From NCBI GenBank assembly GCA_020636075.1, contig JACJYO010000007.1, positions 62,001 to 126,000 on the forward strand: a stretch of 64,000 bases of DNA, read 5' to 3'. This stretch comes from Lewinellaceae bacterium (GTDB taxonomy: Bacteria; Bacteroidota; Bacteroidia; Chitinophagales; Saprospiraceae). Positions 52,159 to 61,470 of the stretch are shown in pieces. Both the position numbers and the translations under genes were made by a program. The notes under the pieces were generated by a model. It was not told the DNA's origin. It saw only the letters and a list, made by a program, of their open reading frames with translations, and did not search any database. How positions within the stretch are numbered: the first letter of the stretch is position 1; every line of letters starts with the position of its first letter.

Positions 52159-53658
52159 TTACTGGTAACAGGAATGCTGTTTCAAATTCGGGTTCACATC
52201 CAACTCCCGCTGCGGTATGGGTAAGCGAAGGCGACAGGTATCATACCCCAATCCCTGAACCGGGCGCTGCAGCCGCATCTGGTCGTGGAAAAAATTGCCC
52301 TCGAAGGCTAGCTCAATCCGACGCTCCCGGATGATCGCCTCGATCAGGCTGTTGGCATCCGGAAAATCGCCCGTTTTATATTCAATAAATCCGGCTCCCC
52401 CCGGCACAAGTTGTTTGCCGGCATCCACTACCCGGATTGCACGGCGGCGCACCCGGTTGAGCAATTCCACACTTTCGGTGTTGCTACCCTGCAGCCGTGC
52501 CAGCGCCTCGGCACGCAACAACAGGATTTCGGCAAAGCGCACCATGGGAATGTCGTCAGACTCCTCCTGAACCTGCTCAAATTTATTCGTCCGCCAACCA
52601 ACAACGCCATCTTGCACAAGCAGCGGATGTGTCACCAAATAACCGGTGTCTGTGCGCAGGTCCACCGCCGTATAACCTGCCTGGCCAAGTGCATTTTGCT
52701 GGGCAGGGCTTATGATTTCCTGTTGGGCCTGCAGGTAATCAGCCGTTGCAAACGTCTGGTTGCCACCTCCCAAACCAAACACCGTGGACAGGCCGCCATT
52801 GGGATCCTCCGGCGAACAAGGGAGTGTCCAGATTTCTTCCGTGTTTCCTTCCGTTGTGAAAAAGTCTTGCGGACTATCCGTCAGGTCAAATGCGCTGGAA
52901 AGCATGGCTTCCGTGTAGCTTGCAGCATCGGAATAGCGACCTTCCTGGAAGGCCATGCGTGCCAGGAAGGCGCGTGCAGCATGTTGCCCGGGCCTGCCTG
53001 TGCTGTTGTATTCCGGCAGGAGTGGTAGTGCCGCTGCCAGGTCGCGGTTGATTTGTTCATAAACTTTAACCACCGATGCTTGCTCCGGAAACTGAAAATC
53101 TTCTTTTTTCAACACAGGGTTAAGCATCAGTGGAACACCGGGCTGTTGTCCGGCGTTGAGGCCAATGGGCAAGGCAAACAAGCGCACCAGATCGAAGTAC
53201 AGCAGCCCGCGTAAAAACAGGGCTTCGCCTTCAATCCGGTTAGCCTGGCTGTTGCTGAGTGCAGCATCGGAATTGCGGATACCGGGCAAAAATGCCAAAA
53301 CGGCGTTGAGTTGGTTGATTGCCGCGTAGGCCGTCAGCCAGCTGTTTTCAGCATACCAGTCTGTGGCAGTCATGTTCAGTGCAGAGACATACTCCAGCCC
53401 AAAAAAGCCACCGCCGTAAAACACAGCATTGCCGCCGATCAACTCGGGTAACACGATGAAGTTTCGTCCGTACAAATGGCCGTCCTGGCAGAGATCGTAC
53501 ACCCCGGTTAGGGCTTCCTCCAGGTCCTGACCGTTTTGAAAGGCTGCTTCAACAGGCAAGCTGGTTGATGACTGCGGGTCGTCCAGGAATTTGCTGCATC
53601 CGAACATACAGCAGGCTAAAATAGCGAGTAACAGGGCTCGTTGATGGATGGTGCTCAT
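52159..53658 (-). CDS. SusD/RagB-family nutrient-uptake lipoprotein
   Basis: A 499-residue outer-membrane lipoprotein with lipobox CMFGCSKFLDD. It has the SusD tetratricopeptide-like core (LEEALTGVYDLCQD, AINQLNAVLAFLPG, RIEGEALFLRGLLYFDLVRL) and the C-terminal RERRIELAFEGNFFHDQMRL region that is standard for RagB/SusD. It binds the ligand outside the cell and hands it to the SusC channel encoded directly upstream on the same strand, with 10 bp between the two coding regions. Confidence 0.93.
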   Translation of the reverse strand: MSTIHQRALLLAILACCMFGCSKFLDDPQSSTSLPVEAAFQNGQDLEEALTGVYDLCQDGHLYGRNFIVLPELIGGNAVFYGGGFFGLEYVSALNMTATDWYAENSWLTAYAAINQLNAVLAFLPGIRNSDAALSNSQANRIEGEALFLRGLLYFDLVRLFALPIGLNAGQQPGVPLMLNPVLKKEDFQFPEQASVVKVYEQINRDLAAALPLLPEYNSTGRPGQHAARAFLARMAFQEGRYSDAASYTEAMLSSAFDLTDSPQDFFTTEGNTEEIWTLPCSPEDPNGGLSTVFGLGGGNQTFATADYLQAQQEIISPAQQNALGQAGYTAVDLRTDTGYLVTHPLLVQDGVVGWRTNKFEQVQEESDDIPMVRFAEILLLRAEALARLQGSNTESVELLNRVRRRAIRVVDAGKQLVPGGAGFIEYKTGDFPDANSLIEAIIRERRIELAFEGNFFHDQMRLQRPVQGLGYDTCRLRLPIPQRELDVNPNLKQHSCYQ

Positions 53659-53668
53659 GATCTACGAA

Positions 53669-56653
53669 TTAAAAATTAGCATTCAGGCCAAGGGTGTAGG
53701 TTCGGGCAGCCGGCAGATTGTAGCGCTGGGCGCCAAGTGCCGAGCTGTAGGAGGGGTAAAATTCGCCATCAGGGTCGAGGCCCTTGAAGGGGGTAAGGGT
53801 CAGCAGGTTTTGGGCGGCCAGGTAGAAGCGCAGGTTGGTATGGTCGCGTCTGGTGCCAGCCAACCGGTACCCCAGTTCCAGGTGGTTGAGCCGGATGAAG
53901 TCGGCCTTAGATAAGTACCGGGTGGAGGGCTGGGAACCGTTGACGGTGAACAAACGCGCCTGCGGTACATCGGTGTTGGGGTTTTCCGCCGTCCAGGCAT
54001 TCAATTGCGTTTTGAGTTGGTTGAGCGTACCCGACATATTGGTTTCGTTGTACAGGGCATGCTCTTCGAGGTAAAGTTTATGCCCGGTTTTGAAATGAAA
54101 ATGGGCCGTCAGGTCGAATTGCCTGTAGCGAAAAGATTGTGAAAAACCACCTGTGAAACCGGGGAGCGATTTACCCACAATTTGGCGGTTCGAGGCGGGA
54201 GCCACCGTGGTGGTATTGCCGGTAAGGTCGTAAAACAGCGCGTCTCCGTTGTTTGGATTTACACCGGCATATTTTACCAGAAAAAAACTGCCGACTGGGC
54301 TGCCGGTGCGGTACAGCATGCGCTGATTGAGCACAAAATCATCATCGAGGCCATCTCCGTTATTATCGGCCAATTCGAGAATACGGTTTTTAAGTGTCGC
54401 GCCGTTAAAGCGGATTTCCCAACTAAAGTGCTTCCTGCGCAACACAGCAAATTCGAGGCTTAATTCGAATCCCTGGTTGCGTATGGCGCCGGTGTTTTGG
54501 ATCAGGGTGGTTACGCCGTTTGTGCCCGGTACCGGTGTTTCCAACAACAGATCTTTGGTGTCGCGAATGAAGTAATCCAAACTGCCTTGCAGGCGGTCTT
54601 GCCAAAGACTAAACTCCAGGCCGGCATTCCATTGCAGGCATTTTTCCCAGCCCAGCAAGTCATTTTCCAACGCAACGATGCGAAAACCCGACTGGCCGTT
54701 GTACACCGGCTCGAAGCTGACCTGGCTGCGGGCCAGAAAGTCGCTAATCGCTGAATTACCGCTCAGACCAATGCTGCTGCGGATTTTCAAAAAATTTACG
54801 GCTTTCACCTTGAAAAAATCTTCTTCAGAAATGATCCACCCGCCCGACAAGGCCGGAAAAAAGCCAAAACGCCGGTTTCGACCAAAGCGCGAAGAACCGT
54901 CGTACCGCGCCGAAAGGCCAAGTAAATACCGGTTTTTCAGGCTGTAATTGGCGCGGGTAAAGAAGCCGGCAAAGGCAGCATCGTTGGCCCAGCTTTCCTT
55001 GTAATCGATTTGTGCTGCAGAACCGATGTAGGACAGCTGATCATCGGCGAAGCCGGAAACGCTGATGTACGAGCCTTCAAGATTTTCCCGGCTGATCTGG
55101 GCGCCAACGGTCAGCTCGAGCCGGTGGCGGTTTTGCCAGTGTTTTCTCCAGCGGATCAGGTTGGTCCAGTTGTAGTTGAACAGTTGTTGGTGCAGTTGCC
55201 AGCCGCTTCCGGAGAAACCCTCCAGGGCATACCAGCGGGCAAATTCCTGTACCTGGGACGACTCGATGCCCAATTCGGTTCTGAAGTCGAGCCCTTCCAG
55301 GATCGACCAGTTCAGGAACAGGCTTGAAAGCAGTTGTGACGTGGTTGTTTTGATTGATCTGTTTTTTAAAACAGTGCCCGGGTTCCCGGCAAAACCGGCA
55401 TAGCCGTTGGACGTACTGACTACCTCGCGGCGAAAATTGCCGTTGGCATCCAGTGCCTCCACATTGGGGTAATACCAGGCTGCCCACCCGAATGGCGAAC
55501 CTGCCCATTGGTTGCCCGTGCGCCGGTCGACGGTGTGGCTGGGGTTGAGCAAAATTCCGGCACGCAGCCGTTTGCTGAGTCGTTGTTCAGTATTCACGCG
55601 CAGGCTGTACCGCTTGATCCCGGTGGTGATCAGGTAGCCGGCTTCATCGCGGTACGCAGCACCGATGTAATAGCGGTTGGCGGCAGTACCGCCGGATATG
55701 CCGGCATTGAATTCCTGGACAAAGCCGCGTTGCAGGATCAGGTCTTGCCAGTCGGTGTTCGGTTGCGCAGATGTGTCGTAGAGGATACCGGGGATGGTAT
55801 CGCGCCCGGTATTCAGGGCTGCCTGGTTCCACAGCGTTGCGTATTCTTGCCCGTTAAGCAACTCCCGGCGTTTGCTGATCTCCGAAAAGCCGGCATAATA
55901 GTTCAGGTTTATCCGGGGCGGTTGTTCAAAACTACCGTTTTTGGTGGTGATCAGAACTACACCGTTGGACGCCCGAGCCCCGTAAATAGCCGTTGCAGCG
56001 GCGTCTTTAAGTACGGTGACCGAGGCAATATCACCAGGGTTCAGACCAAGATATGCGTTTGTAAGAAACCCCAGTGATTCCACGCCGGCGAGCCCCGTGA
56101 GGGTGAGGCCATCAATAACAATAAGTGGTTGGTTGTTAGCGCTTATGGAGCCGACTCCCCGAATGCGCAGGATGGATTCGGCATCCGGTCCGCCCGAGCC
56201 GTTGGTAATTGCCACGCCAGGCAGTTGCCCCTGTAATGCGCGCTGGAAAACCGGTGCCGAAACATTGTCAAATACCTCCGATCCAACAGCGGCAATAGCA
56301 CCGGTGAGCAATTGTTTTTCCTGCGTACCAAAACCGACCACCACTACTTCACCCAGCATGTCGGATGCTTCCTGCAACACTACTTCCAGGGTCGTACGGC
56401 CGGCCAGGGGCAATTCATGCGGAGTGAAACCTAACAAGGTAAAAACAAGGGTGTCGTAGGCTGTTAAAACTGTTAGCCTGAATGCCCCATCCGGGCCGGA
56501 AATAACACCGGATGCGTGGTTTTTCAGCTGCACGGAAACGCCGGGTAAGGGACTGTTTTCAGTATTTCGAACGGTGCCTGAAACGGATGTTTGCGCCGGT
56601 AGCAAACCAACGGAGCATAGTGTCAAATAGGTTAAGAAAGCCAGTCGTTGCAT
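53669..56653 (-). CDS. SusC/RagA-family TonB-linked outer-membrane transporter
   Basis: A 994-residue outer-membrane channel. It has a signal peptide (LTYLTLCSVGLLPAQ), a CarboxypepD_reg-like domain (TSVSGTVRNTENSPLPGVSV), a TonB-box-adjacent GEVVVVGFGTQEKQLLTGAI, a plug (APVFQRALQGQLPGVAITNG, IRGVGSISANNQPLIVIDGL) and a barrel ending in YTLGLNANF. It partners the SusD protein encoded downstream. A divergent hybrid two-component sensor lies 131 bp upstream, indicating a regulated uptake locus. No glycosidase or peptidase is adjacent, so the substrate is not evident. Confidence 0.94.
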   Translation of the reverse strand: MQRLAFLTYLTLCSVGLLPAQTSVSGTVRNTENSPLPGVSVQLKNHASGVISGPDGAFRLTVLTAYDTLVFTLLGFTPHELPLAGRTTLEVVLQEASDMLGEVVVVGFGTQEKQLLTGAIAAVGSEVFDNVSAPVFQRALQGQLPGVAITNGSGGPDAESILRIRGVGSISANNQPLIVIDGLTLTGLAGVESLGFLTNAYLGLNPGDIASVTVLKDAAATAIYGARASNGVVLITTKNGSFEQPPRINLNYYAGFSEISKRRELLNGQEYATLWNQAALNTGRDTIPGILYDTSAQPNTDWQDLILQRGFVQEFNAGISGGTAANRYYIGAAYRDEAGYLITTGIKRYSLRVNTEQRLSKRLRAGILLNPSHTVDRRTGNQWAGSPFGWAAWYYPNVEALDANGNFRREVVSTSNGYAGFAGNPGTVLKNRSIKTTTSQLLSSLFLNWSILEGLDFRTELGIESSQVQEFARWYALEGFSGSGWQLHQQLFNYNWTNLIRWRKHWQNRHRLELTVGAQISRENLEGSYISVSGFADDQLSYIGSAAQIDYKESWANDAAFAGFFTRANYSLKNRYLLGLSARYDGSSRFGRNRRFGFFPALSGGWIISEEDFFKVKAVNFLKIRSSIGLSGNSAISDFLARSQVSFEPVYNGQSGFRIVALENDLLGWEKCLQWNAGLEFSLWQDRLQGSLDYFIRDTKDLLLETPVPGTNGVTTLIQNTGAIRNQGFELSLEFAVLRRKHFSWEIRFNGATLKNRILELADNNGDGLDDDFVLNQRMLYRTGSPVGSFFLVKYAGVNPNNGDALFYDLTGNTTTVAPASNRQIVGKSLPGFTGGFSQSFRYRQFDLTAHFHFKTGHKLYLEEHALYNETNMSGTLNQLKTQLNAWTAENPNTDVPQARLFTVNGSQPSTRYLSKADFIRLNHLELGYRLAGTRRDHTNLRFYLAAQNLLTLTPFKGLDPDGEFYPSYSSALGAQRYNLPAARTYTLGLNANF

Positions 56654-56784
56654 TTGATTTTTTTTGCAATCTATCTAAAAACTGAAAACCTTAGGAACAA
56701 AAAGCAATACTTTTATTGAACACCGGGTCTCGCATTCAACTGCCTGAATCTGGAATAAATCTAAGGTGAATTTAGCTGGATGGA

Positions 56785-59700
56785 ATGTTAATTCGCGTTT
56801 GTTTTACCCTCAGTTTGCTCGCCGCCATTCCCTGTGCTGCCCAATGGGTTTCGTTGCCTTTTGAGCGCCTGACGATTGAGAATGGCCTGCCCAGCCCTGC
56901 GGTCCTGGATATTCTGGAAGACTGGCAGGGCTTTATGTGGTTCAGTACGTTAAGTGGGATTGTGCGGTATGATGGCTACCAGATGACGGTATACCAGCCT
57001 GCAGCCGTACCACTCGACAGTTTGCCCGAACGCGAAGTGTACCGGCTTTACCAGGATAGGTCAGGCACCATCTGGGCGGGGTTAATGTACCAAAAGGCCA
57101 AGTTGTTTCGCTACGACCCACGCACCGACCGATTTGTACCTTTCCTGTTTAACCCTGCGCTTCCTGCGGAAAAACAGGCGATTGCACATGAAATTGCAGC
57201 TATAATTGAGGACAAATTTGGGCGTTTGGTCGTGGGCTCCTGGTCGAACGGTCTTTCCGTTATTGATATGCGCAAGGCGGACAACAATACTGCGCCGGTG
57301 CGTCATTACCGCGCCAAACCCGGGAGCCCGACTGCTTTGCCCTCTAATGACCTCTGGGAAGACATGGCTGTCGATACAGCCGGTAATGTGTGGATAACGA
57401 CCAGTAAGGGTTTTTGCAAATTCACCCCCGGTTCCGACCGTTTTACCACCTTTACATTTTCAGCCAATACATCGGAAGGTGCCAATGCCTGCCACGGCAT
57501 TTATTTTGAAGCCCCCAACCGGCTATGGGTAGGCACGCTGGAAGAAGGGCTTCTCCAGTTTGATACAAAAACGGAAAAAATCATTCAGCACTACCGGCAT
57601 GAACCAGGCAACCCGTTTAGTTTGGCATACAATGAGGTGAACAAAATTGTGCGCGCCAAAGACGGCAAACTCTGGCTGGGTGTATATTCCGGTTGCGATA
57701 TTTTTAACCCGGAAACCCGGAAGTTCGAACATGTCAAAGACCGGCGGCACACTTCCTACACCGGTATTTTTTCGGCAAACAATGCGCTCGTTTGCGATTA
57801 TTCCGGAAATATCTGGATGGCAACCTGGCAAACCGGTATCTACAAATTCAGTCCCGATAAAGGGCAGTTTCGCTTGTTGCGCCCTGGTTTTTACCAAAAT
57901 GACCTGCAAAGCAAATACCCATTGACCGACATTTGTCAAGACGCCGAAGGTACCCTGTGGGTCGGTACAGAAGGCGATGGCCTGGTCGGCTGGAATCGGG
58001 AAAACGGCACCTTCCGTCATTTCCGCCATCAACCCGGCAATCCAAACAGCCTGAGTGGAAATATAGTGGATGACCTGATCGTCGGGAAAGATGGTTTTGT
58101 ATGGATTGGCACGGAAAACGGCCTGGACCGCCTGGACCCTGTTCGAGGCAGGATTCAACATTACAAACCATATTCCGGCGGTATCGTAGAAATTTGGTGT
58201 AGCCGTCGTGGCGAGATCTGGAGTATTTGTTGGGGCGGTGGACTCAGTCGTTTGCGCGACCCGGAGCGCGGCATATTTGACCGATACCCAGACTGGAATG
58301 CCGATACGATAAACGGCCAATTTGGTATGGGCTACATTACGGCTTTCGCGGAAGACGACCAGGGAAAATTGTATTTCGGCATAAACCAGTGGGGGCTATA
58401 CATATTCGATCCCCAAACCGACACATTTGAACATTTTCTGGAGGATTACGGCGTTCACGATATTTTTTTCGATCGCCAGGGCCAGTGCTGGTTGACTACA
58501 CATACCGGCGGCCTGAAATTGTGGGACCGGGCAAACAAGCGGCTCCTGCGCCTGGATGAAGCCGAACACAAAAAAATCGGTATTGCCCGTGAAATACAGG
58601 AGGATGCTGCCGGACTGCTTTGGATCAAAACACCATCGGGGATCGTTCAGTTTGACCCGGTCAGCAAACGGGTACGGCAGCAGTTCAGTGCGCACATTTG
58701 GTTAAACATGGATGAACCTTGGTTTAGGGGGTATGGGAGTTATAAATCTCCAAGCGGGGAGCTGTTTTACACAAGTCCTTCCGGTATCCTTTACTTTCAC
58801 CCTGAACAATTGCGGGCCGACACCGTTCGACCCAAAATCGCGCTTACCGGTTTGCGCGTGCTCAACGATTATGTACAACCCGGGAACAGTACCTTGCTCC
58901 AGCAACATATTTCGCAAACAAAATCAATCCGACTCGAATACTGGCAAAACGACATCCGGATTGAGTTTGCCGCCCTGCATTTCAAAACACCGGAAGAAAA
59001 CCGCTACCGGTATATGCTGGAAAACTATGATCGCCAATGGCAAAACTCCGGCACGGCGCGCGAAGCCAGTTATACCCATCTTTCACCGGGCCATTATGTA
59101 TTCCGGGTACAGGCCATCAGCAGCGATGGGGCGCCCGGCGAAACGGCAGAATTACATATTCAGATATTCCCGCCCTGGTGGGCAACCTGGTGGGCCTATG
59201 GCACGTATGTTTTAGTAGCGACAGTGCTTTTGCTGGCGTTGCGGCATTACGAACTGAAACGCAAACTGGCGCATGCAGAAGCGGAGCGTCTAAGCGAACT
59301 GGACAGCGCCAAAACGCGTTTTTTTACAAACATCACGCACGAATTCCGCACGCCGCTGACGATCATTCTGGGTCTGGCGGACCAACTCAAAACACAAGCC
59401 GGCACGAGCCTGAAAACCGGGCTCAATATTATCGGTCGCAATGGCCAGCAGCTGTTGCGGCTCGTCAATCAAATCCTTGAACTGGCCAAAGCAGAGTCGG
59501 GTCATTTACGCCTGGAAATGGTGCAGGGCGATGTGGTCGGTTACCTGCGCTATCTGACCGAAAGCTTTCAAAGCCTGGCCCAAAGCCGGAAGATCCGCTT
59601 ACAACTGCACAGCGCTCAGGAAACTATTTTTATGGACTATGACCCGGAACGGCTGCAATTTATCGTGTCCAATCTGTTGTCCAACGCCCTGAAGTTTACC

Positions 59701-60870
59701 CCATCCGGTGGACAGGTTGTTTTGGCGATCGAACGAATCAGTCAACAACAACAACCCACGCTACGACTGCAAGTGCGCGATTCAGGTCCCGGGATTGCTC
59801 CTGATAAACTGCCGCATGTTTTTGACCGCTTTTACCAGGCCGACGACTCGGCAACCCGTAGCGCGGAGGGCGTCGGAATCGGCCTGGCCTTAACGCGCGA
59901 ACTGGTCCGGCTGATGGGTGGAAAGATCAAGGCAGAAAGCGAGGCCGGCAAGGGCGCCTGTTTTACCGTCTGGTTACCCATTCAGCGCTCAGCGCCGGCT
60001 GCAGAAACAAATCCGCCGCTGCTGCCAAAAGGTTACGAAACCAGCTCTGCTGAGCTGGAGGTACCCAAACCGGACCATCGGTTGCCTGCCCTTTCGAAGA
60101 CATTGATTTTGCTGATTGAAGATAACAGGGATGTGGTGCACTACCTGCGCAGTTGCCTGGATCATCAGTATCGCATTGCTGTGGCATACGATGGGCAGCA
60201 GGGCGTTGACCGTGCCCTGGAATTGATACCTGATCTCATTATCAGCGATGTTATGATGCCACACAAAGACGGGTTTGAAGTTTGTCATGCCTTGAAAACG
60301 GATGCCCGTACCAGCCATATTCCGGTTATATTATTGACGGCTAAAGCCGATATGGCTTCCAGGGTTACCGGTCTGCAACACGGAGCCGATGCCTATCTGC
60401 CTAAACCGTTTCATCGGGAAGAACTGCTGGCGCATATTGTCAACCTGCTTGAGGTCCGACGCAAGTTGCAGGCTTATTACCTTAGTTCGGCTGGCTTGTC
60501 AACGGATGCCAGCCCGACAGCTGTTCTTCCCGGCTTGGAAGCTACTGACGAGAAGGCCTTTCTGAATAAAATAAAAGCAGTAATTGAGGCTGATTTGCAC
60601 CGCCAATGGACAGTGCCGGAACTGGCGGAAGCCCTGTTTGTCAGTGTTTCACAACTGCACCGGAAACTCCGCGCTTTGTCAGGGATGCACACTACCCAAT
60701 TTGTCCGGCACGTCCGCTTGATGCGGGCGAGCGCTGAATTGCGCCGCCGGCCGGACGACAAAATTTCCAGTATTGCGTACGAAGTTGGGTTTTCCAATGC
60801 CCAGGAGTTTACCCGCCGGTTTAAAGAAGTGTTTGGCGTAACGCCGGCAGTCTGGCGACAGGAGGAATAG
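56785..60870 (+). CDS. Hybrid two-component system protein (HTCS) with AraC-type output
   Basis: A 1,361-residue all-in-one sensor and regulator. It has a signal peptide (MLIRVCFTLSLLAAIPCAAQ), 14 or so Reg_prop propeller repeats (DWQGFMWFSTLSGIVRYDGY, AVDTAGNVWITTSKGFCKF), a Y_Y_Y domain and a membrane helix near 805-825. HisKA follows with the phosphoacceptor in FFTNITHEFRTPLTIILGL (His852). HATPase_c has NLLSNALKFTPSGGQ and DSGPGIAP. The receiver domain has its aspartate in LIISDVMMPHKDGFEV (near 1155). An AraC-type HTH at the C-terminus has KISSIAYEVGFSNAQEFTRRFKEVFGVTP. HTCS proteins typically sense a glycan fragment and activate the adjacent SusCD operon, which is divergent here. Confidence 0.95.
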   Translation: MLIRVCFTLSLLAAIPCAAQWVSLPFERLTIENGLPSPAVLDILEDWQGFMWFSTLSGIVRYDGYQMTVYQPAAVPLDSLPEREVYRLYQDRSGTIWAGLMYQKAKLFRYDPRTDRFVPFLFNPALPAEKQAIAHEIAAIIEDKFGRLVVGSWSNGLSVIDMRKADNNTAPVRHYRAKPGSPTALPSNDLWEDMAVDTAGNVWITTSKGFCKFTPGSDRFTTFTFSANTSEGANACHGIYFEAPNRLWVGTLEEGLLQFDTKTEKIIQHYRHEPGNPFSLAYNEVNKIVRAKDGKLWLGVYSGCDIFNPETRKFEHVKDRRHTSYTGIFSANNALVCDYSGNIWMATWQTGIYKFSPDKGQFRLLRPGFYQNDLQSKYPLTDICQDAEGTLWVGTEGDGLVGWNRENGTFRHFRHQPGNPNSLSGNIVDDLIVGKDGFVWIGTENGLDRLDPVRGRIQHYKPYSGGIVEIWCSRRGEIWSICWGGGLSRLRDPERGIFDRYPDWNADTINGQFGMGYITAFAEDDQGKLYFGINQWGLYIFDPQTDTFEHFLEDYGVHDIFFDRQGQCWLTTHTGGLKLWDRANKRLLRLDEAEHKKIGIAREIQEDAAGLLWIKTPSGIVQFDPVSKRVRQQFSAHIWLNMDEPWFRGYGSYKSPSGELFYTSPSGILYFHPEQLRADTVRPKIALTGLRVLNDYVQPGNSTLLQQHISQTKSIRLEYWQNDIRIEFAALHFKTPEENRYRYMLENYDRQWQNSGTAREASYTHLSPGHYVFRVQAISSDGAPGETAELHIQIFPPWWATWWAYGTYVLVATVLLLALRHYELKRKLAHAEAERLSELDSAKTRFFTNITHEFRTPLTIILGLADQLKTQAGTSLKTGLNIIGRNGQQLLRLVNQILELAKAESGHLRLEMVQGDVVGYLRYLTESFQSLAQSRKIRLQLHSAQETIFMDYDPERLQFIVSNLLSNALKFTPSGGQVVLAIERISQQQQPTLRLQVRDSGPGIAPDKLPHVFDRFYQADDSATRSAEGVGIGLALTRELVRLMGGKIKAESEAGKGACFTVWLPIQRSAPAAETNPPLLPKGYETSSAELEVPKPDHRLPALSKTLILLIEDNRDVVHYLRSCLDHQYRIAVAYDGQQGVDRALELIPDLIISDVMMPHKDGFEVCHALKTDARTSHIPVILLTAKADMASRVTGLQHGADAYLPKPFHREELLAHIVNLLEVRRKLQAYYLSSAGLSTDASPTAVLPGLEATDEKAFLNKIKAVIEADLHRQWTVPELAEALFVSVSQLHRKLRALSGMHTTQFVRHVRLMRASAELRRRPDDKISSIAYEVGFSNAQEFTRRFKEVFGVTPAVWRQEE

Positions 60871-60904
60871 CAGTATAGGTCTATACCTTCCTGGGTATAC
60901 CTGA

Positions 60905-60938
60905 CCGATATGCGCAACAACTTGCATGATACGTGCAA
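60905..60938. promoter_or_regulatory. TTGCnnGATAnGnGCAA palindromic motifs, first pair
   Basis: CCGATATGCGCAA (60905-60917) and TTGCATGATACGTGCAA (60922-60938) lie just downstream of the HTCS stop. They match the motifs at 61181-61218. They could be operator sites or small REPs. Confidence 0.5.
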
Positions 60939-61028
60939 GGTACTCTGCCGTGTTTTGAGGAAAATTGCCCATGGTTGGCCTCACAGGCATTCTATTGTTT
61001 TTCAAGACCTCCTAAAACCAGGTGGATT

Positions 61029-61079
61029 ATGAAAAAACTGTTTGGCTTGCTGTTATTTTTCAATGCCAATGAAGCATAA
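61029..61079 (+). CDS. Possible 16-residue hydrophobic peptide
   Basis: ATG at 61029 to TAA at 61077-61079 encodes MKKLFGLLLFFNANEA, a signal-peptide-like start that stops early. It lies between palindromic motif pairs and 44 bases before a strong terminator. It is too short for composition tests, so this is only a candidate. Confidence 0.3.
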   Translation: MKKLFGLLLFFNANEA

Positions 61080-61123
61080 GCCTCAGCCAACCGAATCCCA
61101 ATTCAACCAAATCCACCCATTTT

Positions 61124-61154
61124 GCCGGCGCGCGTCTTGTGCGCCGGCTTTTTT
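61124..61154 (+). terminator. Rho-independent terminator
   Basis: GCCGGCGC (61124-61131) pairs with GCGCCGGC (61141-61148), followed by TTTTTT. This is a strong stem for the HTCS gene or the small peptide. Confidence 0.88.
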
Positions 61155-61180
61155 AGTGCCGGTAGCCTATTAGACAATTT

Positions 61181-61218
61181 TTGCACGATATGTGCAAGCG
61201 CTTGCACGATATGCGCAA
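61181..61218. promoter_or_regulatory. TTGCACGATATGNGCAA palindromic motifs, second pair
   Basis: TTGCACGATATGTGCAA (61181-61197) is a near-perfect palindrome, followed after four bases by TTGCACGATATGCGCAA (61202-61218). The spacing (one pair per 21 bases, about two helical turns) suits binding by a dimeric regulator. Confidence 0.55.
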
Positions 61219-61285
61219 ATACGAATACCGCTTGTGGGCGTCCTTTGTAACCTGTTGGCTAATGAATTCCGTTCGGTGAAGACTG

Positions 61286-61319
61286 GCCAGCCTTTCTTTG
61301 GAGGGGCTGGCTTTTTTTT
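61286..61319 (+). terminator. Second Rho-independent terminator without an obvious upstream gene
   Basis: GCCAGCC (61286-61292) pairs with GGCTGGC (61305-61311), followed by eight T. No open frame precedes it on the plus strand after 61155, so it may end a short untranslated RNA. Confidence 0.75.
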
Positions 61320-61470
61320 GTGCTGATTGCTACGGTAAACGGAGGGTAAACCTGTGTGGATTGTTTTGAATTTGGTGTGTTGCGTTTCAATTTTTGATAT
61401 GCCCAATTTGAAGTGTTTGCAGGAGTTTTATGGGAAAGTTGGGCATATGAATCAAACCGAACGGCAGGTG

